A stretch of DNA of 46,569 bases from Solibacillus merdavium (lineage in GTDB: Bacteria; Bacillota; Bacilli; Bacillales_A; Planococcaceae). The DNA is taken from contig NZ_JACSPW010000022.1 of assembly GCF_014836935.1 (NCBI RefSeq), positions 1 to 46,569 on the forward strand. The letters are read 5' to 3'. Every line of letters begins with the position of its first letter. Within the stretch, counting starts at the first letter, position 1. Below the pieces are notes generated by a model. The model was not told the origin of the DNA. It did not search any database and was given only the letters and a program-made list of their open reading frames with translations. The position numbers and the translations under genes were made by a program. Below are positions 1-6,569 of the stretch, in pieces.

Positions 1-105
1 AAAAGTTATAATCTATTGTTTGCTTCATTTAAGAAGCTTGTTTCATTAACGTTGCTTGTTCAGTTTTCAAGGTTCATGTTTTAGTCGTTTGTGCGACTGT
101 TTCAA

Positions 106-134
106 ATTATAACTGAGTTGTTTTTACTTGTCAA
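106..134 (-). promoter_or_regulatory. rrn P2 promoter
   Basis: On the minus strand TTGACA (129-134) and TATAAT (106-111) are separated by exactly 17 bases, so both hexamers match the sigma-A consensus perfectly. Transcription would start near base 99 and run out of the left edge into the rRNA operon. A perfect consensus promoter directly ahead of an rRNA leader is what is known for Bacillus rrn P2 promoters. Confidence 0.85.
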
Positions 135-199
135 CAACTTTATTAGAATTTGTTTTTCGATTGTGTTGCTTGCTTCAGTGTGTCGCAGCAACGTGATTA

Positions 200-229
200 A
201 CTATACACCCGTATCTAATCTTTGCGCAA
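200..229 (-). promoter_or_regulatory. rrn P1 promoter (probable)
   Basis: On the minus strand TTGCGC (224-229) and TATAGT (200-205) are separated by 18 bases, lying 94 bases upstream of the consensus P2 promoter. Bacillus rRNA operons commonly have two promoters with about this spacing. The -35 hexamer is weaker than in P2, so this is an inference from position and partial match. Confidence 0.6.
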
Positions 230-370
230 CCCCTTTTTAAAAGAAAAAATTTTCTGATATTTATACAGTAAGCCATTTAGAGTTTCTTCCTATTATATAT
301 ACAGTAAAGTACTTTTACTTGTCGCTCCAAAAGTAATCTCTCTACCCCTTCCTCCTATAAGAAAAAGAAG

Positions 371-847
371 CTATTTAATATCGATTCGCATTCTTCTACT
401 AATAGCATTCATGCCTTGTTTCTCATAAAACGCTAATGCATCTTTATTAAATTCCCACACATTCAACTCCACTGTCGTTACATTCTTTTCTTCCGACCAT
501 TGAATACACCTTTCAAAGAGCTTCGAACCGATTGATCGACGTTTCTTTCTTTGATCAACGCCAAAATCATGTATGTAGGCATAATTCCGAGAAACTAATG
601 AAGGGAATGGCGGCGATACTTCCAAACTTATTATTGCAAAGCCAACCGTCTCTTCTTCTAATTTCGCAATAAATATTTTACTATTATCATTCTTTAATAG
701 TTCATTGTAATAATCTTCAGGCATCACCGTTTCCACACTACGAAAAATAGACCGATCCCCTTCTACGTGTTCCTCATGCCCTTCCCTTACAATTCGGTTT
801 ACTTCTATATAGTCAGATGTACTGGCTTCAATAATTTCAACTTCCAT
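371..847 (-). CDS. GNAT family N-acetyltransferase
   Basis: A 158-residue protein spanning a complete single GNAT fold. The acetyl-CoA-binding motif A is seen as RKKRRSIGSKL near residues 99-110, where the usual Q/RxxGxG/A pattern has Ser for the first Gly. It is followed by the typical beta5-alpha4 segment VELNVWEFNKDALAFYEKQG. The start is supported by AAGGAGTG eight bases upstream. The N-terminal half (AKLEEETVGFAII, YIHDFGVD) also fits the family. The substrate cannot be told from sequence: protein N-termini, amines and antibiotics are all possible. It sits alone between pbuG and an rRNA operon, with no partner gene. Confidence 0.85.
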   Translation of the reverse strand: MEVEIIEASTSDYIEVNRIVREGHEEHVEGDRSIFRSVETVMPEDYYNELLKNDNSKIFIAKLEEETVGFAIISLEVSPPFPSLVSRNYAYIHDFGVDQRKKRRSIGSKLFERCIQWSEEKNVTTVELNVWEFNKDALAFYEKQGMNAISRRMRIDIK

Positions 848-948
848 AATCTATTCACTCCTTATATATTTATCTTCTACCTCGATATAGATTGTCCTTC
901 TAATCATCCGTAACTTAATTTGTAATTCTAATGGTAGAGACCGCCAAA

Positions 949-984
949 TAAAAAAAGCTACTTAAACGGATTGTCTAAGTAGCT
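949..984 (-). terminator. Rho-independent terminator of pbuG
   Basis: A nine-base-pair stem (956-964 with 976-984, AGCTACTTA/TAAGTAGCT) is followed on the minus strand by a run of seven T (949-955). It lies just past the pbuG stop codon. Confidence 0.9.
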
Positions 985-998
985 AAGAATAAATTTCA

Positions 999-2330
999 TT
1001 AATGTGCTGCAGTGCCTAAGTAAAGCAAGAATATAAATCCGAATACGTACATAATTGGATGAACTTCTTTTGCACGCCCTGCGACAATCATTGTTAATGG
1101 GTAGAATACGAAACCTACAGCAACACCTGTTGCAATCGAGAATGTTAAAGGCATCATTAACATAGTAAAGAATGCCGGTACTGCAATTTCGAATTTTTCC
1201 CACTCAATTTTACCAAGTGATGCAACCATTAATACCCCTACAACAATTAACGCTGGAGCTGTTACCGCTGAAGTTACAACACTTAGAATCGGTAAGAAGA
1301 ATAGTGCTAATAGGAAGAATACACCTGTCACAATTGCTGCAAAACCAGAACGAGCACCAGCAGCTACTCCCGAAGAAGATTCAACAAATGAAGTTACTGT
1401 CGATGTACCAAAAATAGATCCTGCAATGGTTGCAATCGAGTCAGAAATTAAAGCTTTACCTGCACGAGGTAGTTTATTGTCCTTAACAAATCCTGCTTGG
1501 TTGGCTACAGCCATTAATGTTCCAGCATTGTCAAAGAAGTCAACGAATAGGAATGTTAGGATAACTGAAAGCATTGCTAAAGTATAAAATTCCGCGTCAC
1601 CAAAAGCAGAGAATAGCGCACCGAATGTAGGCTCTAAAGATGGTGGCATTGCTGCAATTTGTGACGGTAGTTCTACTAAACCAAAAATCATACCAGCTAT
1701 AGCAGTAATAGCCATACCGACGAATACACCGGCTTTCATACCACGAACTAAGAAAATAACTGTAATAACTATACCAAATATAGCCAACAATACTTCTGGA
1801 TCTGTTAAGTTACCAATACCAACAAATGTTGCTGGATTCGCAATAACAATTCCGGCATTTTTCAAACCGATAAATGCGATGAATAAACCAATACCTGCAC
1901 CAACTGCTAATTTTAATTCCATTGGAATTGCATTAATTAATTTTTCACGTAAACCTGTTAAAGTTAAAATCAAGAAGAACACACCTGAAACGAATACTGC
2001 TGCCAATGCATGCTGCCATGGACTTCCGTTTGTTAAAACAACTGTATAAGCAAAGAATGCGTTTAGTCCAAGTCCCGGTGCCAATGCCAACGGATACTTT
2101 GCCAAGAATCCCATTACAAACGATCCAACAGCTGCCGATAAGGCTGTTGCTACGAATACTGCACCATAATCCATACGCATTGCATCCGGAAGATCAGGTA
2201 CATCCGCTAATGTTAAAGTTAATGGATTGACAATTAAAATATAGGCCATCGCTAAGAATGTAGTGAAACCACCTAATATCTCTTTGCGATAATTTGTCCC
2301 AAGTTTATCAAACTCGAAATACTTTTTCAT
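999..2330 (-). CDS. pbuG: Guanine/hypoxanthine permease, NCS2/AzgA-like
   Basis: A 443-residue polytopic membrane protein. It begins MKKYFEFDKLGTNYRKEILG and continues with the family signature FTTFLAMAYILIVNP. Motifs typical of AzgA-type purine permeases are visible: GLGLNAFFAYTVV near residue 85 and DFFDNAGTLMAVANQAG near residue 265, plus roughly a dozen hydrophobic segments. It should import hypoxanthine and guanine by proton symport, as B. subtilis PbuG does. The preceding leader holds a purine aptamer with the guanine-specifying cytosine, so expression should fall when guanine is plentiful. In B. subtilis pbuG lies directly after guaA; here four small genes separate them. Confidence 0.95.
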   Translation of the reverse strand: MKKYFEFDKLGTNYRKEILGGFTTFLAMAYILIVNPLTLTLADVPDLPDAMRMDYGAVFVATALSAAVGSFVMGFLAKYPLALAPGLGLNAFFAYTVVLTNGSPWQHALAAVFVSGVFFLILTLTGLREKLINAIPMELKLAVGAGIGLFIAFIGLKNAGIVIANPATFVGIGNLTDPEVLLAIFGIVITVIFLVRGMKAGVFVGMAITAIAGMIFGLVELPSQIAAMPPSLEPTFGALFSAFGDAEFYTLAMLSVILTFLFVDFFDNAGTLMAVANQAGFVKDNKLPRAGKALISDSIATIAGSIFGTSTVTSFVESSSGVAAGARSGFAAIVTGVFFLLALFFLPILSVVTSAVTAPALIVVGVLMVASLGKIEWEKFEIAVPAFFTMLMMPLTFSIATGVAVGFVFYPLTMIVAGRAKEVHPIMYVFGFIFLLYLGTAAH

Positions 2331-2394
2331 AATGTAATTTTCCTCCGTGTTGTCGTCTTACAACTATCGAGGGTTTCGATCCTATAAAACAAAA

Positions 2395-2424
2395 AGACAC
2401 GCTAAGCTGTTATGCTGCATGTCT
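2395..2424 (-). terminator. Riboswitch-controlled terminator of pbuG
   Basis: On the minus strand AGACATGC (2417-2424) pairs with GCGTGTCT (2395-2402) and is followed by TTTTTGTTTT. It lies between the purine aptamer and pbuG and is the expected OFF state of the switch. Confidence 0.85.
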
Positions 2425-2549
2425 ACGATTTATGGAAATAAGAATTGTTTCTATTAGTTAAATAGAATCGAAACTTATTTTAAATCGTAGTCGAATCATT
2501 TACGGTGATTCGGTAGAAACTTACGGGCCATATTCCCGACATTATACGA
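2423..2549 (-). promoter_or_regulatory. Purine (guanine-type) riboswitch of pbuG
   Basis: The aptamer (2485-2549) shows the conserved core elements TATAAT, ATATGGC, GTTTCTACC and ACCGTAAAT, closed by the short P1 pairing TCGTA/TACGA. The 3' junction reads GACTACG, with the cytosine that specifies guanine or hypoxanthine rather than adenine. Downstream the sequence can form a long alternative hairpin (2423-2490) in which CTACGATTTA, containing the 3' strand of P1, pairs with TAAATCGTAG. That pairing also takes two bases of the terminator stem. Ligand binding should stabilise P1, free the terminator and switch pbuG off. Confidence 0.95.
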
Positions 2550-2572
2550 CGACATATTTAATTTACGCTAGT

Positions 2573-2601
2573 AATATAACATTTCATTTTTTAAATTACA
2601 A
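2573..2601 (-). promoter_or_regulatory. pbuG promoter
   Basis: On the minus strand TTGTAA (2596-2601) and TATATT (2573-2578) are separated by 17 bases. The start point would fall near 2566, just upstream of the aptamer, which is where a riboswitch leader should begin. Confidence 0.6.
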
Positions 2602-2900
2602 GCCCATATCCGAACATTTTTTAATTTTTATCATAAAAGGTTCGTGAAAACATTCATAATTTAGCCAAGTCTTTTCTTGGAATTTACTAAACGCCTTTTT
2701 ACCGACCTGGTATATACTGTAATTCAATTCACTTTTCTATTACACACATTTACTTTGGATGGGATTTTTTGAATGAAATAAAGGTTATATGAAGTGTTGG
2801 ATTTACTGGAATAATAGAATATTTTCTCAGGAAAGTTTATAGAGATGTCATATTACTCTTTTATAGTTAACTTGAAATGAATTTTTTTGGAGGGATTTTT
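2602..2900. other. Divergent intergenic region
   Basis: An AT-rich gap between the pbuG promoter and the plus-strand membrane gene at 2901. The best plus-strand promoter candidate is TTGGAT (2797-2802), 17 bases, TATTTT (2820-2825); the match is modest. GGAGGG at 2889-2894 is the ribosome-binding site of the next gene. I see no further gene or repeat. Confidence 0.5.
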
Positions 2901-3302
2901 TTGATACAACAACGAATATGGGCGATGCGCTTAATTCGCTTTGCGGCAATTTTTGGCTTTTTAGGTGTTTTAATCGGTTCTATTATGAGTGGAGAAATGA
3001 ATTATGCTTTACGTCCAATTCACGCTCACTTTGTATTAGTAGGATGGTTATCAGTATTTGCGTGGGGAATTTTCTATTATTCTGTACCAATCCGCAAATT
3101 ACTTTACGTAAAGGTTCAAAGTATTTTAGGGATGATTGGTGCCGTTGGGTTATGTATAGGAATGTGGCTACACTACTTAGATCCATTGAACACTAATGAA
3201 ACATTAAATATGGTGTTCTTCATTGTAGGCGGATCAATTTTATTAATCGCATTCTTCCTATTTTTCATCGTAACGTTCTTCATCGAAAAAAAAGAAAACT
3301 AA
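2901..3302 (+). CDS. Small membrane protein resembling part of haem-copper oxidase subunit I
   Basis: I place the start at TTG 2901, seven to eight bases after GGAGGG, rather than at the in-frame ATG 2877 that lies before that site. This gives 133 residues with four hydrophobic helices. The segment RPIHAHFVLVGW followed by FAWGIFYYSVP resembles the helix of haem-copper oxidase or nitric-oxide reductase subunit I that carries a haem-ligand histidine. The protein is far too short to be an oxidase, and the binuclear-centre histidines are absent. Short proteins of this kind occur in Bacillales annotated as cytochrome-c-oxidase-like. A haem-binding or assembly role is only a guess. A hairpin terminator follows. 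Confidence 0.75.
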   Translation: MIQQRIWAMRLIRFAAIFGFLGVLIGSIMSGEMNYALRPIHAHFVLVGWLSVFAWGIFYYSVPIRKLLYVKVQSILGMIGAVGLCIGMWLHYLDPLNTNETLNMVFFIVGGSILLIAFFLFFIVTFFIEKKEN

Positions 3303-3309
3303 TCACATT

Positions 3310-3347
3310 AGCCTGAGTATGCCTATAAGCTGCTTAGGCTTTTAATT
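3310..3347 (+). terminator. Rho-independent terminator
   Basis: AGCCTGAG (3310-3317) pairs with CTTAGGCT (3333-3340), with one G-T pair, and is followed by TTTAATT. It ends the preceding plus-strand membrane gene. Confidence 0.7.
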
Positions 3348-3450
3348 ATTTTGTTAACTTCACCAGCCCTAAATTGTACATTCTATCTTTTTAGTATGTT
3401 AAAATAATATTCGTTAAAGATGTTAAAGATAGTTTAAAGGAGGGCTTTAA

Positions 3451-3564
3451 TTGCCGTATTGGTTGCATAACACATTATTTGTACTTTTATTAATTGTGAC
3501 ATTAGGTTGTGTATCGAGTGGAATTGAGTGGAAATCCCGCCCAAAAGATACTATTGAAGAGTAA
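3451..3564 (+). CDS. 37-residue single-helix membrane peptide
   Basis: The reading frame starts at TTG 3451, seven bases after a strong AAAGGAGGG site, and ends at TAA 3562-3564. The peptide begins MPYWLHNTLFVLLLIVTLGC and ends with a charged tail (KSRPKDTIEE). Residues 8-19 form one hydrophobic helix followed by Gly-Cys, which is faintly like a lipobox but does not meet the usual consensus. It is followed at once by a hairpin terminator. Nothing identifies its function. The good ribosome-binding site, the clean hydrophobic-then-charged pattern and the terminator support a real gene. Confidence 0.55.
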   Translation: MPYWLHNTLFVLLLIVTLGCVSSGIEWKSRPKDTIEE

Positions 3565-3583
3565 ATAATTCTAAACATAAAAA

Positions 3584-3612
3584 AAGGAAGCCTATACAAT
3601 ATAGACTTCCTT
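3584..3612. terminator. Bidirectional Rho-independent terminator
   Basis: AAGGAAG-C-CTATA (3584-3596) pairs with TATAG-A-CTTCCTT (3600-3612). Seven A residues precede it on the plus strand, so it ends the minus-strand stress gene with a good T-run and probably also the plus-strand peptide gene. Confidence 0.8.
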
Positions 3613-3629
3613 ATATTTAATTACAGCTC

Positions 3630-4133
3630 TTAATATTGACGATTTGTTCGATTTAACGACTCATCTAAATTTGTCGATGTATTATGAATATCATTTCTTT
3701 CACGTTGTAGTAACTCTTCCTCATGAAGGGCTAATCGCTCTTCTTCAGTTTTATTTACCCCGTAATTTTCTGTACCTTCATCGAAGTAAGCTCCATAGTC
3801 TTTATCTACATACAATAAATACTTGCCTTCCTGCAATTCTTTATAATAACGATTTCTTTCGTCTTCTGTTAAACCCATTTGTGTGAAATATTTATCACGC
3901 ACTAAATCTTCTCCCATGATAAATGCTTTGAAGCGATCCCACCATGAACCCTCTTTTCCATCATTTCCATATGAAGATGATCCTCGATACATTGAAAGCT
4001 GTTGGTTACGATTCGATACAATATACATATCCTCTTCGCCATACCCTTGTGTACGAAGGCGATCCATTTCTGCTTGTAATTCCATTTCCGTATTGTAAAT
4101 ACCATGCAATTTTTTGTTTTCACTTGTTTCCAT
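3630..4133 (-). CDS. General stress protein with YflT-type domain
   Basis: A 167-residue soluble, strongly charged protein. Its N-terminal part (KLHGIYNTEMELQAEMDRL, then QGYGEEDMYIVSNRNQQL) matches the YflT-type domain of general stress proteins, in which a short alpha/beta unit reads out as 'G-Y...E...A...L...GY...D-YVV'. The C-terminal 45 residues are acidic and low in complexity. B. subtilis yflT belongs to the sigma-B general stress regulon, and a good sigma-B-like promoter lies 70 bases upstream here. GGAGG precedes the ATG. The biochemical role is unknown in the whole family. Confidence 0.8.
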   Translation of the reverse strand: METSENKKLHGIYNTEMELQAEMDRLRTQGYGEEDMYIVSNRNQQLSMYRGSSSYGNDGKEGSWWDRFKAFIMGEDLVRDKYFTQMGLTEDERNRYYKELQEGKYLLYVDKDYGAYFDEGTENYGVNKTEEERLALHEEELLQRERNDIHNTSTNLDESLNRTNRQY

Positions 4134-4205
4134 GTTTCATTCCTCCATTTTTTTAATAGTTTAGTTCATACCGCTCGTTTATCTTGATTATAGGTATACT
4201 AATCA

Positions 4206-4230
4206 ATACCTTTTCTCAGAAATACTAAAC
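4206..4230 (-). promoter_or_regulatory. Sigma-B-type promoter
   Basis: On the minus strand GTTTAG (4225-4230) and AGGTAT (4206-4211) are separated by 13 bases. The sigma-B consensus is GTTTAA, 12-15 bases, GGGTAT, so each hexamer differs at one base. It lies ahead of a YflT-type stress gene, the expected kind of target. Confidence 0.65.
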
Positions 4231-4323
4231 CCGAGTAATATAAATTTAACAATTCGCAATAAAATTGAAAGAATAAAAATGTTTATTTACCACTACCATT
4301 TTTTAGTCCCACATATTCAAAAA

Positions 4324-4357
4324 TAAAAAACATAGGGGAAAACCATCCTCCTATGTT
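4324..4357 (-). terminator. Rho-independent terminator
   Basis: CCTATGTT (4350-4357) pairs with AACATAGG (4329-4336). On the minus strand it is followed by TTTTTT, just past the stop codon of the 49-residue gene. Confidence 0.85.
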
Positions 4358-4368
4358 TATAATTCGTT

Positions 4369-4518
4369 TTATTTATCTGTTTGTTCTTGTTTCTTCTTCA
4401 AATACTCTGCACGTATTTTTTCAAGTTGCTGTTTTTTATCAAATTTGGCAGGTTTGTTTTTTTCATGATACTTTGTCACAGCTACCTTGCCTTTTGTATC
4501 CAATTGATATTTTCCCAC
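4369..4518 (-). CDS. 49-residue basic protein of unknown function
   Basis: GTG at 4516-4518 lies five bases after AGGTG and opens a frame to TAA at 4369. The protein starts MGKYQLDTKGKVAVTKYHEK and is very rich in Lys and Gln, with a C-terminal half (KKQQLEKIRAEYLKKKQEQ) that should form an amphipathic helix. It has no membrane segment or signal peptide. It is followed directly by a good terminator, which supports a real transcript. I recognise it only as a type of short, conserved-looking hypothetical protein of Bacillales. Nucleic-acid binding is possible from the charge but unsupported. Confidence 0.65.
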   Translation of the reverse strand: MGKYQLDTKGKVAVTKYHEKNKPAKFDKKQQLEKIRAEYLKKKQEQTDK

Positions 4519-4655
4519 TTTGTTCACCTACTTTTCTAATCCTTAAAGAGAATCCATCCAACAAATATACTATACCTTATTTTACTGAAGTAAACCTTAT
4601 AGTGCACTGCCAACCTTACATATATTCGTAAAAAAAATTTAAAACTAAGTAAAAA

Positions 4656-4695
4656 AGCTCAGCAGAAACCTTATCAAGTAAGGCTCTACTAAGCT
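4656..4695 (-). terminator. Rho-independent terminator of guaA
   Basis: On the minus strand an imperfect stem of about 15 pairs (AGCTTAGTAGAGCCTTA with TAAGG...CTGCTGAGCT) with a short loop is followed by TTTTTTAC. It lies about 65 bases past the guaA stop. Confidence 0.85.
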
Positions 4696-4761
4696 TATTA
4701 CGGTGTTCATTAATTTATTGTACTTCTGCGGTGCAGTGGCTCCTCGAAATTTGGAGAGCGT

Positions 4762-6312
4762 TTATTCCCACTCAATCGTCGCTGGTGGCTTAGAAGTAAT
4801 GTCATACAGCACACGGTTTACGTGCTTCACTTCGTTTACGATACGTACAGAAATTTTCTCTAATACATCGTAAGGGATACGTGCCCAGTCAGATGTCATG
4901 CCGTCGATTGATGTTACACCGCGGATACCGATTGCGTAATCGTACGTACGGCCATCGCCCATTACACCTACTGAACGGATGTCAGGTAATACGCAGAAGT
5001 ATTGCCAAATATCACGGTCAAGACCCGCTTTTTTAATTTCTTCGCGTAGGATATAGTCAGCTTCACGAACGATATCCAGTTTTTCTTCTGTTACTTCACC
5101 AAGTACACGGATACCTAAACCAGGACCTGGGAATGGTTGACGCCATACTACCGCTTCAGGAAGACCTAGCTCTAAACCTAAAGCGCGCACTTCGTCTTTG
5201 AATAATGTATTTAAAGGTTCGATTAATTCAAACTTCATGTCTTCTGGTAATCCACCAACATTATGGTGTGATTTAATTGTTTGAGCAGTTGCTGTACCTG
5301 ACTCGATAATGTCCGTGTAAAGCGTACCTTGGGCTAAGAAATCCATATCTTTTAGTTTTGATGATTCTTCATCAAATACGTAAATAAACTCGTTACCGAT
5401 AATTTTACGTTTTTGCTCTGGGTCAGAAACGCCTCTTAATTTGTTCATGAAACGCTCACGAGCATCGATTTTGATTAGTTTCATATCAAAGTCTTCCGTG
5501 AAAGTTTTCATTACTTGCTCAACTTCACCTTTACGATTCAAGTTGTGATCAACGAACATACAAGTTAACTGATCACCAATAGCTTTATGGATTAATACTG
5601 CTACTACAGAAGAATCTACTCCTCCTGATAATGCACAAAGAACTTGCTTGTCGCCAACTTGCTCGCGGATTTTTGCAATTTCGATATCAATGAAGTTAGC
5701 CATTGACCAGTCGCCTTTTGCTTCACATACATTGAATACGAAGTTTTTTAGTAAATCATTTCCGTATACAGAGTGACGTACTTCCGGGTGGAATTGAACT
5801 GCGTAAAACTTGCGGGAAACATCAGCCATTGCCGCGATTGGACATGCAGGGCTTGTCGCAATTACTTCAAAACCTTCAGGAACCGCTGTTACATGGTCTC
5901 CGTGACTCATCCATACAACTTGATTTTTTGGTAATTCTGCAAACAGTTTGTTGTCTGAAGTCACGTTAATTTCTGCTTTCCCGTATTCACGAGTTATCGC
6001 GCCTTCTACTTTACCACCTTGCGTCTGCGCCATTAACTGCATTCCGTAACAGATACCTAAAATCGGTAAACCCAATTCAAAAATTGCCGGATCTACATGG
6101 AATGCCGTTTCATCATATACAGAGTTTGGACCACCTGAGAATATGATACCCGCTACATTCATTTCTTTGATTTCTTCTGCTGTAACCGTGTGCGGATGTA
6201 ATTCTGAAAATACACCAAACTCACGAATACGACGCGTAATTAATTGGTTAAACTGACTACCGAAATCAAGAACGACAATTTTCTCTTGCTCTTTTAATAA
6301 AGGAGTTGACAC
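4762..6312 (-). CDS. guaA: GMP synthase (glutamine-hydrolysing)
   Basis: Converts XMP, ATP and glutamine to GMP, the last step of guanine nucleotide synthesis. I choose GTG 6312 as the start: AGAGGTGG precedes it, and the 516-residue product then matches the family length. The longer open frame up to 6453 runs through the riboswitch terminator. Domains in order: class I glutamine amidotransferase (about 11-200, nucleophile Cys88 in GICYGMQL, catalytic HPEV), ATP pyrophosphatase with PP-loop LSGGVDSSV, and the C-terminal dimerisation domain ending KPPATIEWE. The leader has a guanine-type riboswitch, so end-product feedback is expected. Confidence 0.97.
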   Translation of the reverse strand: MSTPLLKEQEKIVVLDFGSQFNQLITRRIREFGVFSELHPHTVTAEEIKEMNVAGIIFSGGPNSVYDETAFHVDPAIFELGLPILGICYGMQLMAQTQGGKVEGAITREYGKAEINVTSDNKLFAELPKNQVVWMSHGDHVTAVPEGFEVIATSPACPIAAMADVSRKFYAVQFHPEVRHSVYGNDLLKNFVFNVCEAKGDWSMANFIDIEIAKIREQVGDKQVLCALSGGVDSSVVAVLIHKAIGDQLTCMFVDHNLNRKGEVEQVMKTFTEDFDMKLIKIDARERFMNKLRGVSDPEQKRKIIGNEFIYVFDEESSKLKDMDFLAQGTLYTDIIESGTATAQTIKSHHNVGGLPEDMKFELIEPLNTLFKDEVRALGLELGLPEAVVWRQPFPGPGLGIRVLGEVTEEKLDIVREADYILREEIKKAGLDRDIWQYFCVLPDIRSVGVMGDGRTYDYAIGIRGVTSIDGMTSDWARIPYDVLEKISVRIVNEVKHVNRVLYDITSKPPATIEWE

Positions 6313-6352
6313 AATTTCCACCTCTTCTAATTTTTTGCGGCCTATATTTAAG

Positions 6353-6386
6353 AAAAAAACGCGTAAGAAAATAAATTCTACGCGTT
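6353..6386 (-). terminator. Riboswitch-controlled terminator of guaA
   Basis: AACGCGTA (6379-6386, minus strand) pairs with TACGCGTT (6358-6365) and runs into TTTTTT. It sits between the aptamer and the guaA ribosome-binding site. Confidence 0.85.
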
Positions 6387-6514
6387 CATATTTCATCTCT
6401 TCTTCAAGTGGGTACACTATCCCTGTTAAGGATATAACGAATCCCACCATCATAGATAAGTTATTTAGGGTAACTTAGTAGAAACATCTGGACCATATTA
6501 CCAGACTTATATGA
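6358..6514 (-). promoter_or_regulatory. Purine (guanine-type) riboswitch of guaA
   Basis: The aptamer (6450-6514) carries TCATATAAG, AATATGGTC, TGTTTCTACT and ACCCTAAAT, closed by P1 TCATA/TATGA. The 3' junction is ATCTATGA, whose cytosine marks a guanine-type rather than adenine-type aptamer. The core TAATATGG and CCCTAAAT differ slightly from the commonest consensus. Downstream, CCCAC (near 6407-6411) can pair with GTGGG close to P1, and ATATGAA beside the terminator can pair with the 5' strand of P1; either could form the antiterminated state. The expected logic is guanine present, guaA off. Confidence 0.92.
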
Positions 6515-6540
6515 AGGCACTATACTATTGATTTTTCTAA

Positions 6541-6569
6541 ATTTTACTCTTTCACCGAACTAAAATCAA
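6541..6569 (-). promoter_or_regulatory. guaA promoter
   Basis: On the minus strand TTGATT (6564-6569), 17 bases, TAAAAT (6541-6546). The -35 box overlaps the last codons and stop of the upstream transglutaminase gene, so guaA has its own start near 6534, just ahead of the aptamer. Confidence 0.6.

Larger units (their letters stand above)
1..370 (-). promoter_or_regulatory. rRNA operon promoter and leader region
   Basis: No gene lies in this stretch. Read on the minus strand it carries two tandem promoters (annotated separately) and then a leader whose text CTTGAAAACTGAACAAGC (around 56-74) is the sequence typically found ahead of 16S rRNA in Bacillales, including a boxA-like antitermination element. 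The 16S gene itself should start just beyond base 1. The assignment rests on the paired strong promoters and the leader motif; no rRNA gene sequence is visible on this side. Confidence 0.8.

Noticed and set aside
340-360. AGGAGGAAGGGG on the minus strand near 345-357, like a ribosome-binding site
   Set aside because: No start codon with a meaningful frame follows at the right distance.
2603-2612. Minus-strand GGATATGGG, like a purine-aptamer core
   Set aside because: No other aptamer elements surround it; the true aptamer is at 2485-2549. It lies upstream of the pbuG promoter -35 box.
6313-6453. N-terminal extension of guaA by 47 codons
   Set aside because: The extension runs through the riboswitch terminator and has no ribosome-binding site, whereas GTG 6312 has one and gives the family length.
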